DNA from: Lasiosphaeris hirsuta | Taxonomy: Eukaryota; Ascomycota; Sordariomycetes; Sordariales; Lasiosphaeriaceae | Direction: 5' to 3' | Length of the DNA: 64,000 bases | Assembly (NCBI GenBank): GCA_030549175.1 | Contig: JAUKUA010000004.1 | Location: forward strand, 2,170,001-2,234,000 | Shown: piece by piece, positions 22,102 to 33,683 of the stretch | Layout: each line of letters starts with the position of its first letter | Numbering within the stretch: position 1 is the stretch's first letter | The notes under the pieces: generated by a model | What the model was told of the DNA's origin: nothing | What the model saw: the letters and a program-made list of their open reading frames with translations, nothing else | Databases searched by the model: none | Made by a program: the position numbers and the translations under genes

Positions 22102-23574
22102 TCAATAATACCCATGACCCTTCCGTCCCTTGAGTCGTTCACTATTGTGGCCATGTCGACTGCGACTGTATGGCCCCCATTCGTGATTGTTGTGGGTATG
22201 GCCATGACCCCTGTGCGGATGGCCGCTCCGACTGTTGTTGGCAGGGTAGCGGGGTTCCTCTCGGATCGTCTCCTCCACCTCCGTCTCATGCTCCTCATAC
22301 TCATCGTTGAAGTGTTCAGCGACGAGGTCTCGTTCTTTGCGAGCCTCCTCGGCGTCAAATACAAATCGAAGAGTTGCTTCGCTCGTTGCGGCCTTCCGCT
22401 TTACTGTGCTGTTGCCGGACAACGAGGTATTTGTTGCCGGCGAAGTTGCAGAACCAGGAGTAACAGGCGGAACGTCTGGCATATCGAGAGGGCAACGGTC
22501 GCACCAGTCGTAGGTTCGCTGGAATTTATCTGCCGAAACCAGCTTGTTGATGTCAATCTTGACGTCTATCAGCCTGTTGAGATCGAACTTGGCGCCAATC
22601 TTTGTCATCTTGGGAAATTGTGTGTAAAGATCCAGCAAGTCCTGTAAAGTTTCATACACACAACCTCTCTCTGTGTGGTGTGCAGATCCCTTGGCAGCCT
22701 TAATCTTGTCAGGTTCCACATCCATAATGCGGGCTGTGAGTTCGAGAATGGCTTGTACCAGCGTCGACGCCGACTGCTTGATGGGCGAAAATGTTTTGTA
22801 GATATCAATCGACATGTCGTAGGATGCCTCCAAAAATTTCCGCCTTTTTCTTTCGGTTTCACCGCTCCCCTGAGGAAGTATGGTTCGGACCATCTTGATC
22901 AAAAGTTTTTGCGGGTACTGGACCCGAAAGTCAAAGCCGATTGTCTCGAGGATGTGCCGTTCCAGGCCGACGGTGAACCTTGACGGGGACTCAAAAATCT
23001 ATTGAAAGCTTGTTAGAGGTGTCGGCGCCAGGCGATGGCTATAGCGATGCATACCTTGTCATCTGGTGTCTTGTTGTCATGTGGTTGTCGAAGGTTGTGG
23101 GCAGCACAGAGAATCTCTTTGGACTTCTTGATGGTATCCTCGACTTTGCAAGCAACAAACAAGGATGCCAAGGCCACGTCTTCGTAGTTGTACTCGGAGC
23201 TAGGAAAGCGGATTCGGAACTTATGGTAGTATATCGCTGCCGTGTCAAAGGTCTTGACTGGTCTGCAACGAGCTGTCAGCAATATTCCTCCGGAGCAAGG
23301 CAGAGCTCGGGAGTACGCACAGCTGCAGGCTCTGCCGAACGCTGTCGATGAGTTGAACACCCTTCAGCCTGTAGCTGTCTTCCCGTGCCTCGTCGTATCC
23401 AATGTTCCTAAGCATTTGCTGGATACTTTGTTCTTCGATGTACTGGGTCGGGATGGAGGAGAGGCCCGACTGCGGGCCGATGGGAAGAGCGTCATCGGGT
23501 ATCGGCTCGTTCAGGGGGGCTGGCGGTGCTGGAGGTGCTGGCGGTGCAGGCGGCTTACTCGGTTGCGGCGCCAT
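22102..23574 (-). CDS. ctk2: CTD kinase subunit beta, cyclin Ctk2
   Basis: Three exons: 23321..23574, 23055..23262, 22102..22998; introns 23263..23320 (58 nt) and 22999..23054 (56 nt), both GT-AG in phase. Product 452 aa. A Pro/Ala-rich N-terminus (APPAPPAPPAPL) is followed by a cyclin box (about 50-190) with PVKTFDTAAIYYHKFR, EDVALASLFVACKVEDT and ERHILETIGFDFRV. The second cyclin fold and a His/Arg-rich tail (HPHRGHGHTHNNH) follow. Ctk2 activates Ctk1 in the CTDK-I complex, which phosphorylates Ser2 of the RNA polymerase II CTD. Ctk2 against cyclin K/L/T is judged from the FxxACKVEDT box and the second half; a related transcription cyclin is the alternative. Confidence 0.75.
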
Positions 23575-24056
23575 CGTGGAAGCGGCGAGGGATGGATCAA
23601 GTCGAAGACCCCGCGACCGTAGTCCAGCGGGGAAGCGGTTGCGGTTGCGACGCGAAGCTGTCGGTGGCGCCGAAAAGCTCCTCGGGGATGGGCGGGTGTC
23701 CAGCCAGAATATATCTCAATGAGACCGTGACGATGTTTCCTTTTGCGCCGTCTTACAATATCGCGAGGCGTTTTAAGCTAGGTGACAGGCGACCTTGCTC
23801 GAAAAAGAATTAGGACTTGGCTTTAGGTTACGATTTATTCCAAAGTTTTGACGCGAGCAGGCGAGCAATACGCTCGTTGGCATTTTTGGAGCCGTGCGTC
23901 AGCGATAAGATAAGTATAGTGGGGCCGAGCCAGGAACCACTTCCCCAGATCTAGTTCTCCAGGCGCCACTGATCACTTTGACAAACACTGAAACTAGAAC
24001 ATGTCGGCCGCCCAGCATCAACAAAAGGAGTGCGACCTCAAGAAGCCCTGCGCTGA

Positions 24057-24088
<32 letters not shown>

Positions 24089-24740
24089 GAGGGAGCTACA
24101 CATCGGCCTCTAAAGCGACGCGTTAGAAGCTCGGATGCTCGGTTGAGCTGGCTGTCATCGCGAACTCGTTCGTTTGCCAATTGTCGTTCATGGCCCGTCA
24201 GTACAGGCACCCTCGCTCGATCCGGTTACTATGTACACACGCCCTGCCAATCTCACTTTTGTCGCTTTCTTCCCTTCTAGTCATCACAACCCTCCAGTCC
24301 GTCGATCCGAGTGGATGGGGAGCTCGGGTGAATCCGAAGAACGGACATGCAAGATGCAACGGTCCTGTATTTCCCCACGATATCCTGCATTTCTACCACG
24401 GGCACTCCAATTGCGGTGCAAATGCCAGGCTTTATCCGGGTGCCAATTCTCCAGTCAAAGGTAACCCGCTGGCGGACGGTGACGGACTGCTATCACCCTA
24501 AATAGGCCCTCCGATATTGCCTATTAAGGAGTGCTACGCATACTCGGGGAAGGCTGATATAGCTTTCTTTCGGGGCTCAAGTTCGGCACTGGTGTGAGCC
24601 GGAAATGGGGAAATGTGTGTTTTCCAGGTCTTTTTAAGCCAGCCGGCCTCCTCTCTCAACGGGGTGGATACATATCAGGGTTCACCTTGCATCCCCGCCA
24701 GCCCTGTCTTCCACCCGCATTAGACCTTCAAGTCTTCAGC
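23575..24740. other. Intergenic between divergent ctk2 and esterase genes
   Basis: No supported gene in 1.2 kb; it should contain both promoters. A striking A25-G9 homopolymer pair lies at 24056-24089. Confidence 0.6.
24056..24089 (+). repeat. A25 immediately followed by G9
   Basis: Twenty-five A (24056-24080) then nine G (24081-24089). A homopolymer junction of this kind can be a retroposon poly-A end or a slippage tract; flanking target duplications were not found by eye. Confidence 0.9.
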
Positions 24741-25696
24741 ATGGTCGGCATCTCTCTGGGCCTGTTGGCCCTTGCCATGAGCAACATTGGTGTTGTGTTA
24801 CCAGCTCAAGCGGCACAGAATGCCCTTACGCCCATCAATGATTGGGGCGAGAACCCGTCCAAGCTGGAGTTACAAGTCTATGCCCCCACGAAAGTCGCCA
24901 CGAAACCAGCCATCATCCTTGCTGTAAGGAATCCAACTTCAAGAGCACGAGTTAGGATCCCGATACTAACAAATACTAGCTTCACTTCTGTGGAGGCACC
25001 GGCCCGGTGTATGCCCAGACGACCAAATACAACACGCTAGCCGATACTAAGGGCTTCGTGGTATTATACCCCAGCTCCAAGAAGGACAACAACTGCTGGG
25101 ATGTGGCGACAGCCAAGACACTCACACATGGCGGCGGCGGAGACAGCACCGGCCTGGCGAACATGATCAAATGGGCCATTACCAAATACGACGCCGATCC
25201 GGTCAAGGTCTTCGTCACTGGCAGCTCCTCGGGCTGCATGATGTCCAACGTCATGGCCGCTACCTATCCTGAGCTGTTCGCCGCCGTGTCATGCTATTCC
25301 GGCGTGGCAGCGGGCTGTCTGGCCGGCTCACCGGGATCGAGTCCCCAATCAGCCGACCCCACGTGTGCCAGCGGCAAGAACGTCAAGACGGGAGCCCAGT
25401 GGGCAACTCAGCTCCGAGCAATGTACCCGGGATACAACGGGAGCTACCCGCGCATCCAGACGTGGCACGGCGAGGCCGACAACTTTGTCAACTACCCGAA
25501 TCTAGCCGAGCAGCTCAAGCAGTGGTCGGCTGTCCTGGATGTGCCTTTCACGAAGAACAACACGAATACGCCCCAGTCGGGATACACACAGCTCGTTTAT
25601 GGCGACGGGACGAAGCTGGTTGGATATTCGGCCAAGGGGGTCGGGCACACGGTTCCCGCGCATGAAGACTCTGACTTGAAGTGGTTCGGTCTCTAA
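24741..25696 (+). CDS. Secreted CE1-family acetylxylan esterase / feruloyl-esterase-like enzyme
   Basis: Two exons: 24741..24923 and 24980..25696; intron 24924..24979 (56 nt, GTAAGG, CTAAC branch, TAG). Product 299 aa with an N-terminal signal peptide of about 24 residues. The fold is alpha/beta hydrolase: oxyanion region PAIILALHFCGGTG, nucleophile elbow GSSSGCMMS (Ser about residue 143), acid region TWHGEADNFVNYPN and catalytic His in GVGHTVP (about 281). This layout and the CWDV segment match fungal CE1 acetylxylan esterases, which deacetylate xylan outside the cell. There is no cellulose-binding module, unlike some family members. Acetylxylan versus feruloyl preference cannot be told from sequence. 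Confidence 0.85.
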
Positions 25697-26459
25697 AACG
25701 AGGGAGGTTGAGTTGAATGATGATGCCTCAGTGTCAAAGTCAGGGCTGAGCAGCTTTTGTATGAACCATTCGTTGATCAGACACCCACATGTCCCGATGC
25801 AAGTGAGCTACACGACCTCTCATTTTAATACCGCCTAGGCTTTCCTCCCATGTCATCTCACAAAAGTCCCGGGGGAGTTGTGGGGGACGCTATATAGCCT
25901 AAATTTCAGCAAGGCGGAAGACATGGTAATATATTACAGAGGGGCTATGCTACAAGTGTTTTCGTCTTGCTCCTCGACATCTCAACGATGTTGGCAACAG
26001 CTCAGGCCTAGCCTCGGCATTAAAAAGCCATCCTAGGAGATCACGAAACACATTGAACTGGATCAGTATTATTTGTATCCCCGTTTAGTGGGCTTTGCAC
26101 CCCAACTAATCCCTGCGTCAATCATCATAACATGGATAGACTGCGGCCCTCGGATTTTCAGCTTGAAGAATCATGTCCCACGAGCTGGCCAGGTCCCCCC
26201 CGAGGAAATAGTGGCACCATCCGACACAAAACATCATGTATCAGCTTCGGAAAATCAACCGTGCGAACCTTGGGGGTTTGGGCGCCCGCTTTCAGCCCGC
26301 TCATGGCTCGAGTGCATTGGCATAGCAAACTTGAGCATCATAGTCCTCGAGCTTTTGGCTGGCTTAAGGGTGGCCGAATACGCTATTTCCATGTAGTCTT
26401 TCATTCCGAGTCCCGAAGGTGAGCTTGTTAGGCTTGAGCCGGCGTTCTGGAGGATGGTG
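25697..26459. other. Intergenic
   Basis: No supported gene; ORFs here show no family resemblance. Confidence 0.5.
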
Positions 26460-27413
26460 GTTTCATAGCCTGGCTGACAGCAAGCGTGACACTCCGAGCC
26501 TTCCCTCTATTCGGGGCGGCACGGGAAAGGTCGCCGTTGAAGAGCTACACGGGGTACACCATCGTCGTCGACACAAGGTTTTGATGCAACGCGCCCAAGG
26601 TGTTCAACGTCAGCAATACAGTCGTGAGCTTTGGAGACGCGTACAGCCGAGAGACTCGGCTGAGCGGCATCTTCAGCGTCGAGCTTCTGGGATCGTGGGG
26701 GTTTGAAGCTAGAACTGTCTCCTCACTGGGAGCGCGAGCAAATATGGCACCCTGCTCCAACATAGGCATTCGTCGGCAATGCCGCCTCGTCTGACAACGT
26801 TTTGCGGCAGCCCGACAGTGATACCTCGCTGCAACTAGACGAGCTCCGCCATATCTCTGCCGTGCTCTGCACGCGTTGCAATACATTCGTAGGGACCGTC
26901 TTTCCTGCGCAGCGCACCCGCACGGCTGTCTTTCAACAAGCGCTTCAGACGACCGAGAGCCTCCCACTGGCGATGCAGATGCTCTGGACGATACTCGCAT
27001 AGCGGGCGTGGTATGGTGTCTAGCCACAGTTTGACTGACTCTGACGATATGGTGGCTGTCACGTTCTTTGGCGAGGCCTTGCTGCCGGTGAGGCGAGGGG
27101 TATGGTTACGGTAGTCGTCGTGATCCTAGTGCATAACCTCACCGTGATCGTCATCGCGGTGCTCTTCATGGCTCGGCCCCGCCGGTCACTGATGGGTAAT
27201 ATATGGCACGGCTATGGTCAGCTTGCGGCCGGGGATATAGCTGAGTTTGCATCGCGGACGTTGGCGGCCGTTGGCGACAAGGTGATGGATGAACTGAAAA
27301 GGGGAGACGACAAGAACCCGTGCGTTGAGTTGGTTTATGACGACGACGAGAAAGTGAGGCGGCTGATGAGGAAGCGCGGACCAATGTTAAGGGGCACTGT
27401 CGGGTTATTGTGA
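26460..27413 (+). pseudogene. Decayed gene of unknown family (secreted or membrane protein relic)
   Basis: Coding-like pieces occur in more than one plus-strand frame: SVTLRAFPLFGAARERSPLK and GYTIVVDTRF before a TGA, then VFNVSNTVVSFGDAYSRET to a stop near 26792, and finally an ORF 27102..27413 with a TM segment (VVVVILVHNLTVIVIAVLF) and a soluble tail (GNIWHGYGQLAAGDIAEFAS ... VELVYDDDEKVRRLMRKRG). The last piece looks like the C-terminal TM and cytosolic tail of a single-pass fungal protein with a large ectodomain. At least two stops and frame changes separate the parts. I cannot name the family; the reading as one gene is inference. Confidence 0.4.
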
Positions 27414-28819
27414 GCTTCAAGGCGACATATACTGCTGAGCTACCTGCAAAGTGAGCTGGTGTTTGATGGTGCCGATTACCGATGCACTGCGTAGTTAGGT
27501 CAGCAGAGGATTTATCTAGAAGTTGGATGGTTGAACTACTCCATTCGTCTTAGTGTGACTCTTTTTGATGATGGGGCATTTCGCGAGCCGCTTCAAGGTA
27601 GGTTGATGCATAGGTAGTAAAATGGGTCATGATTACTATCAGCCACGTCCGAAACATCACATTTGTGCAGTCGTCTGAAGTCGGCACTTGTAACCCTGAC
27701 ACTGTCAGAGCGTCTGAACCCGAATCCCTCCCAATGGCTTCTCAACGCAGTCAGCGCGCCACCCGCGATCGGGTGTGATAATGCCAATGGCGGAATTTGT
27801 TCAGATTCGGTTGGGACCAGGTCTTTGGTGAAACTGAGGGGTCATTGACGCCATTTACGTTGGTGTCTGCTGTGTCTGCTGTGTAGGGACGAGGTGCTAG
27901 CGATATCGCTAGCCTTCGACTGCTGACTTCCAACATCTATCAGGTGCAGCGAGAAAACAATCGTGCGGCTGTTAGGGTGCCGAGATCGTTATTGAGCCAT
28001 TCACGGCGGAGATGGCGACAAGCCGGCAGAACTGGAATCTCCCGACAACGGTCAGGTTTTGCGGGCCCATAGGCCTCAGCCAGCCCATTGCCAGCCCTAT
28101 GCGGGCTCGTATCCCGGATCAGGCATGCAGCTAGTAATCAGCTAGTCGTCAGCTCAGTGGAGTCTGTTTGGTTCCATTTCCTCGCTTGCCACAGCAGGGG
28201 TTTGGCCCGGCTGCCCCGTGTTCCACTGCCTCGTTGCTTTGTGGTCTGTCTTGCCATGGATGTCGGGCCTCGCCATATGGATTACGGAGATGGATGGAAT
28301 CCATATGAAGTGTCTCGCCATCGCCATCATGCCTCGATGCGACTGTGGTGCCGATTGCTGCACAGCGCTGGCCGCTGATACGCTAAGAACACAGCAATAC
28401 GCAGTAATCCGTAACGCACAGCATTTTCATCCCATAGCCTCAGCCGAAGGCGATTTGCCAGTTGGACCGATCACGAAATGGATCGTGCACAGCAGTGGCT
28501 GAGCCTCTCTGGGCCTCCGAGAAGCTACACAGTAGGCCCCTGCGCAGGGATGGCAATGGCAGACTTGGAGTGCACAGCCCGACGGAACTAGCGCTGACGG
28601 CGAGCGCCCGCTGGCACCGCTTGGTTTAATTAAAATTGTCGCGTCTCTCTCAATGCGATTGAAAAGGAACGGGGCCCGGTCGTCTTGGATGCCAGCTCGT
28701 CTTCCTCTCCTCCCATCTCGTTCATCACTGTGTAACACTCGTTCTCAACACTACATCACCAACATTCGCTCTTCAACCGTAATCCGCTTCAACCAAAAGC
28801 CCCCTTTACAACCGTCAAA
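27414..28819. other. Intergenic
   Basis: Repetitive-looking short phrases but no supported gene; the last 200 bp (CT- and CA-rich) are the likely promoter and leader of the GPI-protein gene. Confidence 0.5.
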
Positions 28820-29460
28820 ATGAAGGCCGTCGCAATCCTCACTGCTGCGTTCGCCGCTGGCGTTTCTGGTAAGAGCCCCTGACAAGCTTCAGGCCACCCG
28901 AAAGTTGGTTGCTGACAACCCGTTCGATGTGCAGCCCTCCAAATCACCGCGCCCGGCATCAATGATTCGTGGGATCTTTCCAAGACCAACACAATCAAGT
29001 GGACCTTCGTCGACACCGACCCCACCGAGTTCCAGATCCAGCTCGTCAACAAGGACGTATTCCCCGTGACCACCTACAATGTCACCGGCAAGGCCACCAC
29101 CAAGGATGGCAAGTTTGACTTGACCAACTTCGTCGCCCCGCCCAGCAGCAAGTACACGGTCAAGTTCATCAGCTTGTCGGCCACCAACAGCGGCCAGCTC
29201 TCCGAGTCGCAGACCTTCAACGTTACCAAGTCCGGAAGTATGTCTCTGTCACCCAGGCGCGCGCTCTCTCGATTTAGGGCAATGCTGACGTGAGACTTAT
29301 AGCTTCTTCCACCTCCACCACTGCTGGCACCCCGTCCTCCACCGGCGGCTCTGGCACCACCGCCTCGCAGTCCACCACCCCGTCGAGCGCCGCCGTTGCG
29401 CTCGGCAAGACTTTTGGTGTCGCCGGCCCCATCGCCGCCGCTCTTGCTATGCTCCTCTAA
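28820..29460 (+). CDS. GPI-anchored cell-wall protein, Kre9/Knh1-like Ser-Thr-rich family
   Basis: Three exons: 28820..28868, 28935..29237, 29303..29460; introns of 66 and 65 nt, GT-AG, both phase 1. Product 169 aa. Signal peptide MKAVAILTAAFAAGVSA; an Ig-like Kre9/Knh1-type domain begins LQITAPGINDSWDLSKTNTI, with KWTFVDTDPTEFQIQLVN and a closing SESQTFNVTKSG. A Ser/Thr-rich stretch (TSSTSTTAGTPSSTGGSG) follows, and the C-terminus is a hydrophobic GPI-attachment signal (VAGPIAAALAMLL). Likely a wall or plasma-membrane surface protein; Kre9 itself functions in beta-1,6-glucan assembly, but small GPI members like this are mostly uncharacterised. Confidence 0.85.
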
Positions 29461-30640
29461 ATATCTTAATTCTTGATCAAAGGGAAGATGGGGACGGACC
29501 AAAAGTCGATGCGAAATGTACATCACTCGTGGAATTGAGCGGATATAGATGGTTTAAGATACCTGCAGCATAATGGGGATATTGGATATTGTTTAACTGC
29601 GTTTTTGTATGACAGGTAACCAGCGAGACTGTCTTGGAGCCTTTCATTTAGGGGGTTCAGGTGGAGAGATTAATGATTTTGCGACAAGCAAAACCCATAT
29701 TCACAAACGAATTTTTGTTGATACCCTCCAATTGGCAACTTGCCCTTGCAAATTACGCGTGTTAGATGCTTGTTGTTTTGATTGCTCCAGTCTGGTGCCA
29801 TGTGGTTCTGCAGCCAATGAACTTTGGGTTCCTGAGCAGCTGTCAGCCACCAGATTCAGCTGCCATCCGTATGGAGCGGGGTTCTCGAAGCTCTTGGACA
29901 AGAGGCCACGCATCGCAGCGAAAACCTCGGCCTCATGGTTCAAATACACTGCAGTTCACACTTCCACTTGAGTTAGGAGCGACTGTAGCTAGCAGAATGT
30001 TGTCTCGCAATCACATTGAGCCTTATCAACTAATAAACTTGAACTCGCTGCAATGGATAGTCTGAGTGAGTCATCTGCGACCTCATGGAACGAGGACCAG
30101 CGCCAAACAGCGAAATGGGGCAAACAGGGCAAATAGCTATGCCCCTACCTTATCAAGGTATACACAGCAAGTGTGTTCCAAGTACATTTTGTGATCAACG
30201 TTTTGAGATCTAGTACAAAGAGATATTCAATGCCGTACCATTTGAACGCCTGTAGTTTACAAGAAGCATGCACTTCCGTTCAGACAGTTAAGTGGGTCCT
30301 ATCGGACACTTTTCGGACACTTGCCAGTGACAACAAGCAGACCAGCTGTTACTACGCCCAATGCAGTGGCCAAGGCAGACGACAATTGATTGCTGAGAAT
30401 AAACGTTATACAACACCATAGGTGTGGTGGTAGATGAATCGGTGACTTCCCGGAGACTTATTGGGAGAGGGATTCTAACCATAAAACGCCCCCTATTTCA
30501 CTCTCTCAGTGTCGACATCATGTTGATCATCACTCATGCTCCCCAGACTCCTTCGGTCGAGCATACACTTGAAGAGACAGACACCACCCATCACCATCAC
30601 GGCAACTCGTCAGCCTTATCATCCCAAAACGCAGCCCAAC
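29461..30640. other. Intergenic
   Basis: No supported gene; contains terminator of the GPI-protein gene and promoter of the methyltransferase gene. Confidence 0.5.
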
Positions 30641-31652
30641 ATGGCCGAGACAAAGGGAGCAAGAGAACTACAGAAACTCTTCCAAAATATCCAAGGCGCT
30701 GCTGGAGACTCATGGGAGGAGACTCTACTGGATAGTGCCCGCCGTGTCAGCGCCCCCCTTGCCATCCGAATGCTTGACCAGATCGGTCTCAATAAGGATA
30801 CTGCAGCGGCCTTCCGAATCCTCGACAACGGATGTGGCGTGGGTGTCGTTGCATCGGAGCTGCAGAGCATGATCAAGCCCGAGGTGCTCCAGCAAAGCAG
30901 CATCCTGTGCGGTGACTTCTCGGAACCAATTGTTGGATTGGTGCAGAAAAGGATCGAGGAAGAGGGCTGGATCAACACGGAAATGAGGCAAATTGATGCG
31001 CAGGTATGTATGCCTCCCCCCGAGATGATATATGAACCAAAACTAACATTCGTTGCCTGTCAGAACATCGACTTTGATGCTGCAAGTTTCACTCATGTGA
31101 CGATGAATATCGGCTTCCATGTTGTCCCGGATTCAGAAGCCGCCCTGAACGGTAAGCACAAAATACTCACGAGTAAGAAATTGTCGATGCTAATAGCATG
31201 CGACAGAGGCGCTTCGCATCCTGAAGCCTGGGGGCACTCTTGGGTTTACCACCTGGCACAGAACGCCAGGCTGGGCTCCTGATTTGCAGGCCGCATTCAA
31301 GTCATTTCCCTTTGAGGCGCCGCTCGCGGTCACGCTGCAAACCAGCAAATGGGGTGACTGGGCGGACGTCAATTGGGTCCGCGAGACTCTGGAGGATCGG
31401 GGTCTTCAGGACGTAAAGGTGGAGGTGCTCGCCCACCTCGGACGTGTTGACAGCGCTGAGCATTTTACCACACACTTTGCAATGATGACCAACTGGACGA
31501 TGAACAGCTGCTGGTCAGAGGAACTGAGGAAGGAGCACCCGGCTGAGGAGGTGCACGGGCTTGTCCGGGACTTCTTAGAGAACAAGTATGAGGGGAAGGG
31601 CTGGGACATGACATGGGTGTCAATCATTGCCAGCGGACGTGTTCCGGCCTGA
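30641..31652 (+). CDS. Class I SAM-dependent methyltransferase (UbiE/secondary-metabolism type)
   Basis: Three exons: 30641..31003, 31064..31151, 31207..31652; introns 31004..31063 (60 nt, GTATGT, AACTAAC branch, CAG) and 31152..31206 (55 nt). The first intron is a multiple of three with no stop, so retention would stay in frame; splicing is preferred because the branch site and both junctions are good and the inserted segment is Pro-rich and unconserved-looking. Product 298 aa. Motif I ILDNGCGVGVVASEL (about 60-74), a post-I region with CGDFSEPIV, then NIDFDAASFTHVTMNIGFHV and EALRILKPGGTLGFTTW are typical of the Methyltransf_25/11 fold. No N-terminal targeting signal. Substrate unknown; no PKS/NRPS neighbours in view. 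Confidence 0.8.
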
Positions 31653-32152
31653 GAACAGCTGGGCAGAGCGAAGGACCGATGCTCGGTTCAAGATCAGATC
31701 GATGGTAAAGCGAGAGAATTGTTAGTGGCGCATTTGGCGCGTGTGCCAGGGTGCTTTTCCCGCAGCCCAGAGTCATTCGTGCAGACCACGTGACGAGAGC
31801 CAAGCCAAATTGGCAAGGGCCACAACCGAGCTCCTGAACTGGGGGGAAGGAAGGAAGGAGGGGAGGGGGGGGGGGGGGTGGTGTTTCTCTCTGGCTTCCA
31901 ACTTGCGCAAACCTAGCTGGCGACGACGCTTCGGGTGCTTCCCACGGACTCGTTGGTCGCGTGCCTCGACTCCAGCCAGAGCAGCCAGAGAGCGAGCAAA
32001 GAGAGCAGCAAGAGCTCCCACGCAGTGTAAGTCGCCTCGCAGCACAGCACAAATTGGCCGGGCCCGGTCGCTGTCCCCACAAATGCACAAACAAATAGGC
32101 TGACGCTCCATCCGGGCGCAGCGTCGCAGTTGTCGCATCAGACAGCCCGACG
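31653..32152. other. Intergenic, promoter of FAR1-like gene
   Basis: No coding signal; includes a poly-G tract near 31866-31878 and AGAGAGCGAGCAAAGAGAGC-type leader sequence. Confidence 0.5.
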
Positions 32153-32947
32153 ATGGCAGATCCCCTCGGTTTCCCACCCAACCATCTCTCGACCCTCCTG
32201 AATGCCCTCACATCCATCGACCAGCGCCTCAGCCGCATTGAGGTCGCGCTGCGTCTGAACAACGTTACCCTCAATGGCGCCCCCAGCGCCGCCTCGCCCG
32301 GCCCGCCGCCGCCCAATCCGACCAACCCCGTCGTGCTGAACCCCGCGAATGGGCCCTCCATCATCGGCCCCGTCGCCTTCCGGCCCCTCGAGCCGCCCCC
32401 CGAGGGCTTCACCGTCTCGTCGCGCAACACCATGCAGGACGAGCTCGACCAGTGGACCATCCCCCGCGGCTACAGCATGCGCATCGCCGGCGCCAAGGTC
32501 ACGGGCAAGCGCAAGGTCCGCTGGGTCTGCTTCCGCGGCGGCGAGGCGCGCCATCACCGCGCCCCCGTCGACGAGTCCGTCATCCTCCAGGCCAAGGCCG
32601 AGGGGCGGCGCAAGCCCACCACGGACCGCGCCTCCAAGAAGTGCGGCTGTCTGTTCAAGTTCGAGGTGATTGAGACGGCCAAGGGCTCCGACCTGTGGGT
32701 GCTTCACTACCCCAACGAGGAGCACAAGATCCACAACCACGGCCCCTCGGACCAGACCTCGGACCCCCGCGCCAGGAAGCTGCCTACCTTTGTGCTGGTC
32801 GAAGTCGACCAGTGGCTGCGGGAGGGGTGGTTGGTAAGCAAAATACAAGAGGAGCTCAAGCTGCGCGGATTCACCAACGTGCTGAACACCGACCTGTACA
32901 ACCGCAAGCGACTCCTGAGGAAGGAAGACTCGCAGATGGACGGTTGA
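32153..32947 (+). CDS. FAR1/FLYWCH-like zinc-binding DNA-binding protein without transposase domain
   Basis: Single exon, 264 aa, start ATG at 32153 shortly after a long C/T/A-mixed leader. The N-terminal 80 residues are a helix (LSTLLNALTSIDQRLSRIE) followed by a Pro-rich linker. The middle (about 95-205) has a FAR1-type layout: WTIPRGYSMRIAGAKV, WVCFRGG, KKCGCLFKFEV and H-x-I-H-N-H, giving Cys-Cys-His-His ligands of the WRKY-GCM1 fold found in Mutator-like transposases. A C-terminal helical part (FVLVEVDQWLREGWLVSKIQ) follows, then the gene stops; no DDE transposase is present. It may be a domesticated DNA-binding module acting in the nucleus. No obvious damage. Confidence 0.65.
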   Translation: MADPLGFPPNHLSTLLNALTSIDQRLSRIEVALRLNNVTLNGAPSAASPGPPPPNPTNPVVLNPANGPSIIGPVAFRPLEPPPEGFTVSSRNTMQDELDQWTIPRGYSMRIAGAKVTGKRKVRWVCFRGGEARHHRAPVDESVILQAKAEGRRKPTTDRASKKCGCLFKFEVIETAKGSDLWVLHYPNEEHKIHNHGPSDQTSDPRARKLPTFVLVEVDQWLREGWLVSKIQEELKLRGFTNVLNTDLYNRKRLLRKEDSQMDG

Positions 32948-33683
32948 CAGCGAGGGAGTCACGAACCTTTCGAGCACTCACTGGCACACGGTCTGCAGCA
33001 GGCCTAGGGTCGCGGGCTCTTGTCCAGCCGCCACGTACCCGACGGGGAAACTTGGCTGCGCCGCTCACCATGACATGATTTTATGAATTTGGAGGCCTTT
33101 TTGAAGTTCAATTTCGTAGGAAGTTGGCAGAATGCAGGCTATGATAGCCAGTCTGAGGGCTGGGGTTTCATATTCATGATGTCTGTGGACGAGCTTTCTA
33201 TTATCCTCATTTTATTCTGGCGCGGGATGCCCTCAGTACTATCCGGGCCTTGGGTCTACCTATGGGATGGAATTGGGAGTCGGGGTGTTGATGAAAGAAA
33301 AGGGGTAAGCTGGCTCGGTATGTGTCACTACACCACCCGCTAGGGATACTGACCGCGACTAGACGGAGGCGGAGGAGGGGAATGCGCTCCAGTATTTATG
33401 ACGAAAACTAATAAATCCCGTTTCATTGGTGCACTGTTGACCTTGAATAGGGGTACATGTACACTGTGTGGTGTGTGCCTTGTGCCTGACATTTGGTCAC
33501 TGCCTGAATGCAAATGGCCCCCAGAATTGTGGGGACCGTTGTTCATTTTCGACGCCCACGATCCAACAACCCCAATCAACCTCGCCATCCTCACCAACAC
33601 ACCCGCCACCACCACCACCACCACCACCACCACCACCAAAACCAACCTGGCCAAAACAAACCAAAAAAAAACCAACCGCCACC
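32948..33683. other. Intergenic with (ACC)n promoter repeat
   Basis: No supported gene. An (ACC)n tract at about 33600-33637 and an A8-9 run immediately precede the next start codon. Confidence 0.6.

Noticed and set aside
30536..31282. Unspliced 248-aa reading of the methyltransferase including the first intron
   Set aside because: The 60-nt intron keeps the frame, but strong branch and splice sites and the continuity of the methyltransferase motifs favour splicing.
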